Positions 44,292 through 52,538 of a stretch of DNA of 64,000 bases are shown piece after piece. This DNA is from Janthinobacterium sp. TB1-E2. Its GTDB lineage: Bacteria > Pseudomonadota > Gammaproteobacteria > Burkholderiales > Burkholderiaceae_D. Every line of letters begins with the position of its first letter. The first letter of the stretch is position 1. A model generated the notes under the pieces. That model was given only the letters and a program-made list of their open reading frames with translations, was not told where the DNA came from and searched no databases. Made by a program: the position numbers and the translations under genes. The stretch spans positions 4,216,001-4,280,000 of the forward strand of contig NZ_CP142523.1 of assembly GCF_036885605.1 (NCBI RefSeq). The letters are read 5' to 3'.

Positions 44292-45179
44292 TTATTTCTT
44301 TTGCGCGGCGAACAGCGCATCGAGTTTTTGCTCGAAGTCGTGGTAATTGATCGATTCATACAGCTCCATGCGCGTCTGCATGGTGTCGAGCACATTCTTT
44401 TGCGTGCCGTCGCGGCGCAGCGCCTGGTAGACGTTTTCCGCCGCCTTGTTCATGGCGCGGAAGGCGGACAGCGGGTACAGCGCCAGGCCCACGTGGGCGC
44501 TGCGCAACTCGTCCAGGGTGAACAGCGGCGTGGAACCGAATTCCGTGATGTTGGCCAGGATCGGCACGTTGACCGCCTTGGCGAACGTGGCGTACATGTC
44601 CAGGTCCGTGATCGCTTCCGGGAAGATCATGTCGGCGCCCGCTTCGACGCAGGCGACGGCGCGCTCGAGCGCCGCTTCCAGGCCATCGACGGCCAGCGCA
44701 TCGGTGCGCGCCATGATGACGAAGTTCGGGTCCGTGCGCGCATCGACGGCCGCCTTGATGCGGTCGACCATTTCTTCCTTGCTCACGATTTCCTTGCCCG
44801 GACGGTGGCCGCAACGCTTGGCGCCCACCTGGTCTTCGATGTGCAGGGCGGCCGCGCCGAACTTGATCATCGATTTCACGGTGCGCGCCACGTTGAAGGC
44901 GGACGAACCGAAACCCGTGTCGGCGTCGACCAGCAGCGGCAGGTCGCACACGTCGGTGATGCGGCGGATGTCGGTCAGCACGTCGTCCAGGCTGGAAATG
45001 CCCAGGTCGGGCAAGCCCAGCGAGCCGGCCGCGACGCCGCCGCCGGACAGGTAGATGGCCTTGTAACCGGCGCGCTTGGCCAGCAAGGCGTGGTTGGCGT
45101 TGATGGCGCCGACTACTTGCAACGGGGATTCTTCCTGGACGGCCTTGCGGAATGCGGCACCTGCGGAGTATTGAGTCAT
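44292..45179 (-). CDS. prpB: 2-methylisocitrate lyase
   Basis: 295 residues of the isocitrate-lyase/PEP-mutase family. [16 protein letters not shown] (near residues 115-130) holds the catalytic cysteine in the KRCGH motif characteristic of PrpB, and [15 protein letters not shown] and [16 protein letters not shown] carry metal-binding acids. It cleaves 2-methylisocitrate to pyruvate and succinate. First gene of the propionate operon: 52 bp downstream of the expected sigma-54 start site. Confidence 0.95.
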   Translation of the reverse strand: MTQYSAGAAFRKAVQEESPLQVVGAINANHALLAKRAGYKAIYLSGGGVAAGSLGLPDLGISSLDDVLTDIRRITDVCDLPLLVDADTGFGSSAFNVARTVKSMIKFGAAALHIEDQVGAKRCGHRPGKEIVSKEEMVDRIKAAVDARTDPNFVIMARTDALAVDGLEAALERAVACVEAGADMIFPEAITDLDMYATFAKAVNVPILANITEFGSTPLFTLDELRSAHVGLALYPLSAFRAMNKAAENVYQALRRDGTQKNVLDTMQTRMELYESINYHDFEQKLDALFAAQKK

Positions 45180-45243
45180 GTGTTCACCTTATGGGTTTCG
45201 GATGGTCCCGAATGTTTCACGGAGTGGCTATGAGCATCAGTAT

Positions 45244-45259
45244 TGCAAATGCCGTGCCA
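45244..45259 (-). promoter_or_regulatory. sigma-54 (-24/-12) promoter of the prp operon
   Basis: On the minus strand: TGGCACG-N4-TTGCA (45253-45259 and 45244-45248), an exact match to the RpoN consensus, 65 bp upstream of the prpB start codon. Sigma-54 promoters need an enhancer-binding protein; PrpR is the known one for prp operons. Confidence 0.85.
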
Positions 45260-45381
45260 GGCCGCTTCTGTCTAGGCGGAAAACGCCGAATGCAGAGTGA
45301 AAAGGCAGGCAAACGGCCATGAGGCCACGAACGGTGTGCTGTGACGCAGCGGAACAGCGATGTCACGTTTGGCGTCAAAAA

Positions 45382-45437
45382 TGTTTCAATATTGTTTCAT
45401 GAAACTTATTTTGAAACATTTATTGAAACGCGAAACA
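45382..45437. promoter_or_regulatory. array of TGTTTCA/TGAAACA half-sites (likely enhancer for PrpR)
   Basis: Six copies or near-copies: TGTTTCA at 45382-45388 and 45393-45399, TGAAACT at 45400-45406, TGAAACA at 45412-45418, TGAAACG at 45424-45430 and CGAAACA at 45431-45437. The spacing is 7 or 11-12 bp. The array is 120-190 bp upstream of the -24/-12 promoter, right for an upstream activating sequence. Assignment to PrpR is inferred from the operon it serves. Confidence 0.6.
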
Positions 45438-45484
45438 GACGGGTAGACAAGGCGATGAAAGCCCAGGCTGGCAAGACGCGCAAT

Positions 45485-45509
45485 AAAAACAGCCGGCGGG
45501 CGCCGGCTG
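45485..45509 (-). terminator. intrinsic terminator after the 82-residue gene
   Basis: Minus strand: CAGCCGGCG/CGCCGGCTG, a perfect 9-bp stem with a two-base loop (effectively fewer pairs), then five T residues. It separates this gene from the prp control region and shows that transcription here runs on the minus strand. Confidence 0.8.
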
Positions 45510-45547
45510 ATTTATACAACTGATACCACTGATACTATCAGGGCAAA

Positions 45548-45796
45548 CTAGGCCAGCCGCACCAGTGGATTGGCGATGATGTTGTCGATCTGGCGCACGG
45601 CTTCTTCGCAGGCGGCGGCAATGGCGCCCTCCTCGTCGTCGCGCACGAACTGCATGGTCGAGCCTTCGAACACTTCCAGGCCTTCCGCCGTGGCGCGTTC
45701 GATGTCGCAACTGGCCGACCATTTGCCGTCGGTGGTGGGCACGGCCAGGGGAACGATTTCCCAGCCTTTATAGTGAATTTTAGAACTGCTATTCAT
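45548..45796 (-). CDS. small hypothetical protein (paralogue A)
   Basis: 82 residues from the ATG at 45796, chosen because AAGGAGGCACCCC precedes it; the frame extends 15 codons upstream without a start signal. MNSSSKIHYKGWEIVPLAVP then TDGKWSASCDIERATAEGLE. The sequence shares a pattern with the 78-residue protein encoded 120 bp further on: Y-K/R-G-W/F near the N-terminus, a W-S/D core, and a C-terminal helix ending in VD or IDNII/LL. No known function. Confidence 0.7.
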   Translation of the reverse strand: MNSSSKIHYKGWEIVPLAVPTTDGKWSASCDIERATAEGLEVFEGSTMQFVRDDEEGAIAAACEEAVRQIDNIIANPLVRLA

Positions 45797-45919
45797 GGGG
45801 TGCCTCCTTGGTGACTGACTCAATACTGGAAATCGTAGCATGAAGCGCGACTGGCAGCGACGTGTTTCACGCGCCGGCCATAGCCAGGCGCACTTTCGGG
45901 CTAAACGATTTACGCTGGC

Positions 45920-46156
45920 TCAAGGGCGCAGCAGATTATCCACTTCCGTCCTGGCCACTTCCAGGCCCGCCGTGCAAGCCGTTTCAGGGGCCGCGTAGCC
46001 GCCCAGGGTGCGGCTGCGCGTGATCGCCTGCGCCTCGGGTTCACCTTCGCGCTGCAGGCGGTAGGTAAAATCCCATAAGTCGTCGTTATCCTTTTGCGGG
46101 GTCACCGAAATCGTAAAACCGCGGTATTGTTCGCTGCGTGCAGTGATATCGTTCAT
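45920..46156 (-). CDS. small hypothetical protein (paralogue B)
   Basis: 78 residues, MNDITARSEQYRGFTISVTP, with AAGGAGGATTT before the ATG. Same organisation as paralogue A: YRGFTISV near the start, WDFTYRLQREGEPE core, and EVARTEVDNLLRP at the end. Sequence identity between the two is low, but the shared skeleton suggests one family. Role unknown; families like this are common in Oxalobacteraceae genomes. Confidence 0.7.
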   Translation of the reverse strand: MNDITARSEQYRGFTISVTPQKDNDDLWDFTYRLQREGEPEAQAITRSRTLGGYAAPETACTAGLEVARTEVDNLLRP

Positions 46157-46257
46157 GAAATCCTCCTTGGAAGAATGAGGTTAGCACGCGGCAAGACACA
46201 GGGTGCGCACGGTAGTCGCGCGCGGAGCCCTCCCCCTTATCTGTTTTTCGCATGTTA

Positions 46258-46302
46258 AATGTTAATTTTCAACATTTTTTGAACGAACTCTGGCGATATA
46301 AT
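46258..46302 (+). promoter_or_regulatory. palindromic operator and -10 of the MBL-hydrolase gene
   Basis: AATGTT at 46258-46263 and AACATT at 46271-46276 form an inverted repeat; a TATAAT hexamer lies at 46297-46302. The dyad covers the place where the -35 should be, so binding there would block transcription. Which regulator binds is unknown; ArsR/BigR-type repressors control similar genes elsewhere. Confidence 0.5.
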
Positions 46303-46332
46303 GTTATTCCCTGCCCGCCCCCTGCCGCCGTG

Positions 46333-47190
46333 ATGACTCCACAAATCCAAGCTTTTTTCGACCCCGCCACCGCCACCGTCACCTATGTTGTCTACGAGGC
46401 AGATGGGCGGGACTGCGCCATCATCGACTCCGTGCTCGACTACGACCCGAAGGCGGGCCGCACCTCGACCGCCTCGGCCGACAAGGTGATCGCCTTCGTG
46501 CGCGAACACGGCTTGCAATGCCGCTGGCTGCTGGAAACCCACGCGCACGCCGACCATCTTTCCGCCGCGCCCTATTTGCAGCAGCAGCTGGGCGGCGACG
46601 TGGCCATCGGCGCCGCCATCCAGACGGTGCAGCAGGCGTTCGCGGCCGTCTACCACCAGGATGGCGCCAGGGCCGACGGCTCGCAGTTCGACCAGCTGTT
46701 CGCGCCCGACCAGGTCTTTCATATCGGCCAGCTGGAAGTGCGCGCCCTGCACGTGCCCGGCCACACGCCGGCCGACCTGGCCTACCAGATCGGCGACGCC
46801 GTGTTTGTCGGCGACACCTTGTTCATGCCGGACGTGGGCTCGGCCCGCTGCGATTTTCCCGGCGGCTCCGCTTCCCTGCTGTACCGCTCCGCGCAGCGAT
46901 TGCTGGCGCTGCCGCCGCAAACGCGCCTGTTCATGTGCCACGACTACCCGCCCAACGGCCGCGAAGCGCGCTGGGAAGTGACGGTGGCGGAACAGCGCGC
47001 CAGGAATATCCACCTGCGCGACGGCATCACGGAAGAACAATTCGTGGCCATGCGCACCAGCCGCGACGCCACCCTCGACATGCCGACCTTGATCCTGCCC
47101 GCCATCCAGGTCAACATCAACGCTGGCAAGCTGCCCGAACCGGAAGACAACGGCGTGCGCTACCTGAAGATACCGCTCAATGCGATCTAG
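46333..47190 (+). CDS. MBL-fold metallo-hydrolase (persulfide-dioxygenase/Blh-like)
   Basis: 285 residues from the ATG at 46333 (MTPQIQAFFDPATATVTYVV, the usual start of the group). TYVVYEADGRDCAIIDSVLD, the metal-binding LLETHAHADHLSAA (~residue 69), LHVPGHTPADLAYQIGDAVF and the metal ligand in VGDTLFMPDVGSARCDFPGG are standard for ETHE1/Blh-type proteins that oxidise or hydrolyse glutathione persulfide in sulfide detoxification. No rhodanese or sulfide-quinone reductase gene is close. The upstream region has a TATAAT and a palindrome. The exact substrate is inferred from family. Confidence 0.85.
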   Translation: MTPQIQAFFDPATATVTYVVYEADGRDCAIIDSVLDYDPKAGRTSTASADKVIAFVREHGLQCRWLLETHAHADHLSAAPYLQQQLGGDVAIGAAIQTVQQAFAAVYHQDGARADGSQFDQLFAPDQVFHIGQLEVRALHVPGHTPADLAYQIGDAVFVGDTLFMPDVGSARCDFPGGSASLLYRSAQRLLALPPQTRLFMCHDYPPNGREARWEVTVAEQRARNIHLRDGITEEQFVAMRTSRDATLDMPTLILPAIQVNINAGKLPEPEDNGVRYLKIPLNAI

Positions 47191-47311
47191 CCTGGTGATG
47201 TAGTTCCCTCACATGGCGTCAGACGCAACAACACAATGCACATGCTGCGTCTTCCGCCATGCCAGATCCCTCAGTACCATGTGGTGACCCTATCCGAGGA
47301 TCCGCCACGCC

Positions 47312-48742
47312 ATGCAACCACCGTCAAAATCCGCACCACCCGAGCAGCAGGCCATCACGCTACCCGTGCGCGGCGCGCTTGCCAGCCTGTCCCTGGCCAT
47401 GCTGCTGCCCGCGCTGGGTACCAGTATCGCCAACGTGGGCTTGCCCGACATGGCCAGGGCCCTGCATGCGCCGTTCCAGGATGTGCAATGGATCGTGCTG
47501 GCCTATCTGCTGGCCATCACCGCGCTGATCGTCAGCGTGGGCCGCCTTGGCGACATGGTCGGCCGGCGCCGCCTGCTGCTGGCCGGCATCGCGCTGTTTG
47601 CCGTCGCTTCCATCCTGTGCGCGCTGGCGCCCACCTTGTGGCTGCTGGTTGCCGCGCGCGCCCTGCAGGGCCTGGGCGCGTCCGTCATGATGGCACTGAC
47701 CATGGCCTTTGTCGGCAGCACCGTGCCCAAGGCCAGAACGGGCAGCGCCATGGGCCTGCTCGGCACCATGTCGGCCATCGGCACCACGCTTGGCCCTGCG
47801 CTGGGCGGGCTGCTGATCGCGCGCTTCGGCTGGCAAGCCATTTTCCTCGTCAACGTGCCGCTGGCCGGCGTGGCGCTATTGCTGGCCTGGCGCTACCTGC
47901 CGGCCGACCAGCGCGGCGCCAACGCCAAGCGTCCCGTGTTCGACCACCGCGGCACCATGCTGCTGGCGCTGACCCTGGCCGCCTATGCGCTGGCGATGAC
48001 GCTGGGCCGCGGCCATTTCGGCATGCGCAACGTGGCGCTGCTGCTGGCCGCCTGCGTGGGCGCCATCGTGTTCGTCCGCGTTGAACTGAAAGCGCCCGCG
48101 CCGCTGATACGCCTGGCCATGCTGCGCGCGCCCGTGCTCAGCGCCGGCCTGGCGACCAGCATGCTGGTGTCGACGGTCATGATGTCCACCCTGGTGGTCG
48201 GCCCCTTCTACCTGGCGCGCGGCCTGGGCCTGGGTACGGCCGCCACCGGCATGGTGCTGGCGGCCGGGCCGCTGGTGGCGGCGTTCTGCGGCGTGCCGTC
48301 CGGCTGGCTGGTGGACCGCTACGGCGCGCAGCGCATGGGCGGCGCGGGCCTGTGCGGCGCGGCCTTCGCCTGCCTGGCGCTGGCCCTGCTGCCCGCCAGC
48401 CTGGGCATTGCCGGCTACGTCGTCCCGATCATGCTGCTGACGGCCAGCTATGCGCTGTTCCAGGCAGCCAACAATACGGCCGTGATGGTCGATATCGTTC
48501 CCGAGCAGCGCGGCGTCATCTCCGGCATGCTCAATCTGTCGCGCAATCTGGGCCTCGTCACGGGCGCCTCCGTGATGGGCGCCGTCTTCGCTGCCGGCAC
48601 CAGCGATATCGCCAGTGCTCCGCCGGCCGCCATGATAGCCGGCATGCACGCCACCTTTGGCGTGGCCAGCGTACTGATACTCGCCGCGCTGGCCATTTTC
48701 GTGCTCGGGCGCGCCATGAGCAAGGCTGGAAAGCCCGCATGA
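47312..48742 (+). CDS. MFS transporter, DHA2 (14-TMS drug/H+ antiporter) type
   Basis: 476 residues with about 14 hydrophobic segments. Motif A GRLGDMVGRRRLLLAGI lies after TM2, LLVAARALQGLGASVMMAL is the TM4 region, and GTTLGPALGGLLIARFGW is the motif C of antiporters. Likely exports drugs, dyes or other toxic compounds. It ends 14 bp from the end of the convergent LysR gene. Specificity cannot be told. Upstream 120 bp to the MBL gene hold no obvious promoter. Confidence 0.88.
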   Translation: MQPPSKSAPPEQQAITLPVRGALASLSLAMLLPALGTSIANVGLPDMARALHAPFQDVQWIVLAYLLAITALIVSVGRLGDMVGRRRLLLAGIALFAVASILCALAPTLWLLVAARALQGLGASVMMALTMAFVGSTVPKARTGSAMGLLGTMSAIGTTLGPALGGLLIARFGWQAIFLVNVPLAGVALLLAWRYLPADQRGANAKRPVFDHRGTMLLALTLAAYALAMTLGRGHFGMRNVALLLAACVGAIVFVRVELKAPAPLIRLAMLRAPVLSAGLATSMLVSTVMMSTLVVGPFYLARGLGLGTAATGMVLAAGPLVAAFCGVPSGWLVDRYGAQRMGGAGLCGAAFACLALALLPASLGIAGYVVPIMLLTASYALFQAANNTAVMVDIVPEQRGVISGMLNLSRNLGLVTGASVMGAVFAAGTSDIASAPPAAMIAGMHATFGVASVLILAALAIFVLGRAMSKAGKPA

Positions 48743-48756
48743 TGCGCGCGGCGGCA

Positions 48757-49662
48757 TCAGCCCGCGTTGATCCGGGCCGCGCAGGCGTCGACCACGCAGC
48801 CGCGCAGCCAGCGGTGGGCCGGGTCCGCATCCATGCGCGGATGCCACATCAATGACACGGTCAGCTCCGGCATGCGCAGCGGCAGCACAAAGGTAAACAT
48901 GCCGGCGCGCAGATTGCCCGTATGCCGCTCCGGCACGGTGGCGATCAAGTCGGAGCCGGCCGCCAGCGCCAGCGCCGCCGTAAAGCCGCCGACGATGCTG
49001 GCGATCGTGCGCTGCAATCCCAGGGCGGCCAGCGCGTCGTCCATCGGTCCCGTATCCTGGTCGCGCCGCGCCACCAGCACGTGCTGGCCGGCGGCATAGC
49101 GTTCGGCGCTGATCTCGCCCTGCGCCAGCGGATGGCCGCTGCGCACCACCCCCACGAAACGGTCGCCGAACAGCCTGCGCGTGCGCACTTCCGGGCTGGT
49201 GAGACTGCCGATCACGCCCGTTTCCAGGCCGATGCTGCCCTCGCGCAGCTGCGCGCTTTCGCGGTCGAGCTTTTGCACGAAGCGCAGGCGCACGCCAGGC
49301 GCCTGCGCGCCGATATGCGCGAGCAGCGCCGGGCCGAAATTTTCCACGAAACCGTCGCTCGAACGCAGCGTGAATGTTTGCGCCAGCTGGCGTGGGTCCA
49401 GCTGCTCCGCCGGTCCCAGCACGGCCAGCACCTCGCCCAATAAGAGGCGCACTCTTTCGCGCAGCTCCAGCGCGCGCGGCGTGGGGACCAGTTCACGGCC
49501 GGCGCGCACCAGCAGCGGATCGCCCGTCGTCTCGCGCAGGCGCGCCAGGGCGCGGCTCATGGCCGATGGACTCAGGCGCAAGCGCCGCGCCGCGCGCGTG
49601 ACACTACCCTCGGCCAGCAGGACATCGAGGGTAATCAACAGGTTCAGGTCGGGTAGCGACAT
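48757..49662 (-). CDS. LysR-family transcriptional regulator
   Basis: 301 residues. Helix-turn-helix at residues 5-65: DLNLLITLDVLLAEGSVTRA and RRLRLSPSAMSRALARLRET, the LysR pattern. The effector domain has TFTLRSSDGFVENFGPALLA and a closing MWHPRMDADPAHRWLRGCV. It faces the MFS gene tail to tail instead of being divergent, and its start is 6 bp upstream of the end of the M28 peptidase gene, so it may regulate either neighbour or distant genes. Confidence 0.88.
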   Translation of the reverse strand: MSLPDLNLLITLDVLLAEGSVTRAARRLRLSPSAMSRALARLRETTGDPLLVRAGRELVPTPRALELRERVRLLLGEVLAVLGPAEQLDPRQLAQTFTLRSSDGFVENFGPALLAHIGAQAPGVRLRFVQKLDRESAQLREGSIGLETGVIGSLTSPEVRTRRLFGDRFVGVVRSGHPLAQGEISAERYAAGQHVLVARRDQDTGPMDDALAALGLQRTIASIVGGFTAALALAAGSDLIATVPERHTGNLRAGMFTFVLPLRMPELTVSLMWHPRMDADPAHRWLRGCVVDACAARINAG

Positions 49663-49668
49663 TGGCGC

Positions 49669-51117
49669 TTACTCGCCCTGCTCCGGCGCGCGGCCGATCT
49701 CGCCGTCGATATTGGCCAGGAACCAGGCCAGCGACGACATCAGCGCCACGTTGCGCTTGAGGTTATCCGGGTCGACCTTGTCCAGGGTGTCGGCCGGCGT
49801 ATGGTGGTAGTGGAAGTAGCTGTGGCTGTCGACCAGCGGCTCGAAGCTGGGCACGCCGCCGGTTTCCAGGCGGTGCAGGTCGCCCGTGCCCAGCGCATCG
49901 CGGCGCGTGAACGCGTGTGCGCCCATCGGCTGCAGGGCCGCCAGCAAAGGCGTAAACAGTTTTTCCGCTTTCGGTCCCACGCTGGCCTTGATGCCGAACG
50001 GGCGGCCAGCCCCGCTATCCATCTCGATGGCCGCATATTGTTTGCCGAGCGCCTGCTTGTGGACTTCAAAGTAGGCCTGGCCGCCGCGCCCGCCGTTCTC
50101 CTCGTTCATCCAGGCGATCACGCGGATCGTGCGGCGGGGGCGGTAATCGAGCTTTTTCAGGGTTTCCACCACGCCCATGGCCGCCACCACGCCGGCGCCG
50201 TCGTCATGCGCGCCCGTCGCCAGGTCCCAGGAATCGAGGTGGCCCGAGACCACCACCACTTCGTCGGCCTTGTCCGTGCCCGGCCAGTCGGCGATGACGT
50301 TGTAGCTGTCCGCTTCCGGCAGGTTTTGCGGCGTCAGGGTCAGGTGCATTTTCATGGGACCGCGCGCGGCCAGGCGGCCGATCAGCAAGGCGTCTTCCAC
50401 GGTGACGGCGGCGGCCGGGATGCGCTTGTTGTCCTCCAGCCCAGTGGCGCCGGCATGCGGGATGCGGAAGTTCGCGCCGCCGACCGAGCGCACGAGCGCA
50501 GCCGCCGCGCCCAGGTCGGCCGCCGCCTTCGGTCCGAGGAAGCGCGAGCGCGAACCCTGGCCATAGGTGACGCCGGCCAGGCCCCGCTCGGCCATCTCCT
50601 GGTCGAACGGCGTGTCGATCAGCACGATGGCGCCCTTCACTTCCGGCGCGCGCGCCTTGAGTTCCTCCAGGCTCTTGACGATGATGAGGGGAGCCGTCAG
50701 GCCGGCGGCCGGCGTCGCGCCCGAGCCGCCCAGGGCCGTGAGCACCACGCGCTGCGATACGCCCTGCGGACGGCCCGCATAGTCGACGATTTCCGCCGTT
50801 TCCACGCCGCGTACCCAGTGCGGCACTTTCACGGGTTGGAGGGTGACGGTGGCGCCCAGTTGGCGCATGGTGTTCGCCACTTGCTGCACGGCGGCGGCCG
50901 CGCCGGCGGAACCGGACAGGCGCGGGCCGATCAGATCCGTCATGTCGGCCAGGCGGGCATACGCCCAGTCGCTTTGCAGCGCCGTGTCGCGCACTTGCGC
51001 CAGCGCTTGCGGCGTATTGCCTGGCGCTGCGGCAATGGACCCGGCGCTGACGATGCAGCCAAGGGCGATGGATAAAACGGAACGGCGCAGTGGCGCGCCA
51101 GTCAGGATGGTAGGCAT
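49669..51117 (-). CDS. exported M28-family aminopeptidase-like metallopeptidase
   Basis: 482 residues with a signal peptide (RRSVLSIALGCIVSAGSIAAA). A PA-like inserted domain (residues ~130-270) precedes the M28 catalytic domain with VVSGHLDSWDLATGAHDDGAG (zinc ligands His and Asp), MNEENGGRGGQAYF (catalytic and metal Glu), AIEMDSGAG (Asp) and HYHHTPADTLDKVD (His). Such enzymes remove N-terminal amino acids in the periplasm or outside. Its gene precedes the LysR gene by 6 bp on the same strand, so both may share a transcript. Confidence 0.9.
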   Translation of the reverse strand: MPTILTGAPLRRSVLSIALGCIVSAGSIAAAPGNTPQALAQVRDTALQSDWAYARLADMTDLIGPRLSGSAGAAAAVQQVANTMRQLGATVTLQPVKVPHWVRGVETAEIVDYAGRPQGVSQRVVLTALGGSGATPAAGLTAPLIIVKSLEELKARAPEVKGAIVLIDTPFDQEMAERGLAGVTYGQGSRSRFLGPKAAADLGAAAALVRSVGGANFRIPHAGATGLEDNKRIPAAAVTVEDALLIGRLAARGPMKMHLTLTPQNLPEADSYNVIADWPGTDKADEVVVVSGHLDSWDLATGAHDDGAGVVAAMGVVETLKKLDYRPRRTIRVIAWMNEENGGRGGQAYFEVHKQALGKQYAAIEMDSGAGRPFGIKASVGPKAEKLFTPLLAALQPMGAHAFTRRDALGTGDLHRLETGGVPSFEPLVDSHSYFHYHHTPADTLDKVDPDNLKRNVALMSSLAWFLANIDGEIGRAPEQGE

Positions 51118-51292
51118 GTGATGTCAGTTCCAGTCAACGAGGTCGAAGCGGGTACGCCTTGGTCATGGGCAAGGCGCGGCTTTCTACGATAGCGTATTTG
51201 TTCTGTCATTGCAGCAACTTTTACGGGATCGATTGCCTGTTTCCCCCGGAGTCGATTACCATCAGGATTCGTGATCGCTACCGGAAACCGAC

Positions 51293-51823
51293 ATGCTCAA
51301 GGGAACCCTCTGCACCATCCGGCATTTGCAGGCCGCCGACCTGAATACCTATATTTCCCTCGTCAACGACCTGCCCTCGCGCGGCGAGTTTTTCTCCATG
51401 CAATTCAAGTCGCCCGAGGCCATGCGGCGCGACTTCCTGCAATCGGGCTTTGTCACCGAGGACAGCGAATTGTTCCTCATCGAAGATCACTCACAGCACA
51501 TCATCGGCACGATCACGCACTTCAAGAGCCGGACACCGTCCTCGCGCGAGATCGGCTACCGCCTGTTCGACCGGCAGCGCGACGGACAAGGCTACATGAG
51601 CGAAGCGACGCGCCTGGTGGTCGATTACCTGTTCAGCGCCTATCCGTATCACCGGCTGGAGCTGCTGATGGACCCGCTGAACATCGGCTCCGAGCGCATC
51701 GCGCAAAAGAACGGCTTTACCCAGGAAGGCTTGCTACGCCAGGCCTTCTTTATCAATGGCGTGATGCGCGATGTCAAAATGTACAGCCTGCTGCGTCCCG
51801 AATGGCAGGCGCGCCGGCGCTGA
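51293..51823 (+). CDS. GNAT family N-acetyltransferase
   Basis: 176 residues, RimJ/RimL-like. MLKGTLCTIRHLQAADLNTY opens the domain, IIGTITHFKSRTPSSREIGY and DGQGYMSEATRLVVDYLF hold the acetyl-CoA pyrophosphate loop, and NIGSERIAQKNGFTQEGLLR is the typical end. Substrate unknown; relatives acetylate N-termini of ribosomal proteins or small molecules. Single-gene unit. Confidence 0.85.
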   Translation: MLKGTLCTIRHLQAADLNTYISLVNDLPSRGEFFSMQFKSPEAMRRDFLQSGFVTEDSELFLIEDHSQHIIGTITHFKSRTPSSREIGYRLFDRQRDGQGYMSEATRLVVDYLFSAYPYHRLELLMDPLNIGSERIAQKNGFTQEGLLRQAFFINGVMRDVKMYSLLRPEWQARRR

Positions 51824-51943
51824 CTTGTTACGGCCGGGGTAGGATTGTAATAAGTTGTATTAGACGTGGAACAAGCTTGCGGCAGCAGATATAGTCCACT
51901 TCATGCAGATCATTGTGATCTCGCCGGAATGGAAGGAAATGCC

Positions 51944-52390
51944 ATGTTGAACAAGAAACTCCTGGGTGCGGTAATGGTAGCGGCAGTGGCTGTGTCTTCG
52001 GCCGCAGTCGCCGGTGACCGCGACTTCAATACCGTTGCAGGCGCCGTTGTCGGAGCGGCCATTGGCAACAGCACCGGCGGGCGCAATGGCGCGATCGTCG
52101 GTGGCGTGCTGGGCGCCGCCGTCGGCAACAGCATCAGCACGAATGACCGCTATTACGACCGTGGCGGCTATCGCGGCGGCTACCGCGAAACCTATTACGC
52201 GCCTGCGCCGCAACCGGTGTACTACGCCCCGGCGCCGCAGCCCGTGTACTACGCGCCGCCACCGCGCTACTATGGCCCGCCGGCTGTTGTCTACGTGCAA
52301 CCGGGCCGCGGCTACTACCGCGACCATGGCCGCCGCGACTACTACGACCGTGGCCACGGTCATGGCCATGGCTGGGGCCATCGCCGTTAA
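51944..52390 (+). CDS. glycine-zipper surface protein with Tyr/Pro repeats
   Basis: 148 residues from the ATG at 51944, with AAGGAAATGCC upstream. Signal peptide LLGAVMVAAVAVSSAAVAG, then a glycine zipper (AGAVVGAAIGNSTGGRNGAI and VGGVLGAAVGNS). After that comes a low-complexity Tyr/Pro/Gly tail with three YYAPxPQPV-like repeats (~85-115) and a His/Gly/Arg-rich end (RGHGHGHGWGHRR). Glycine-zipper 2TM proteins sit in the outer membrane or periplasm; function unknown. Followed by a strong terminator. Confidence 0.8.
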   Translation: MLNKKLLGAVMVAAVAVSSAAVAGDRDFNTVAGAVVGAAIGNSTGGRNGAIVGGVLGAAVGNSISTNDRYYDRGGYRGGYRETYYAPAPQPVYYAPAPQPVYYAPPPRYYGPPAVVYVQPGRGYYRDHGRRDYYDRGHGHGHGWGHRR

Positions 52391-52413
52391 GCACCGCCCT
52401 GCACTGCACCATG

Positions 52414-52449
52414 AAAAACCTGCGCCAGCCTGCTGCCGCAGGTTTTTTT
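52414..52449 (+). terminator. intrinsic terminator after the glycine-zipper gene
   Basis: An 11-bp stem AAAAACCTGCG/CGCAGGTTTTT with a 12-base loop and seven T residues; the A-run on the left makes it able to work in both directions. It lies 24 bp past the stop. Confidence 0.88.
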
Positions 52450-52538
52450 GCGAAATAGGCAAGGTATCGCTCCCGCATGATTTCGGCTAAGCTGTGTCCT
52501 ATGATCAACATTGCTGGCCGCGTGGACCGCAACAACCG

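Noticed and set aside
45341..45523. 60-codon plus-strand frame in the prp control region
   Set aside because: It runs through the TGTTTCA array and ends inside the opposite-strand terminator; there is no ribosome binding site.
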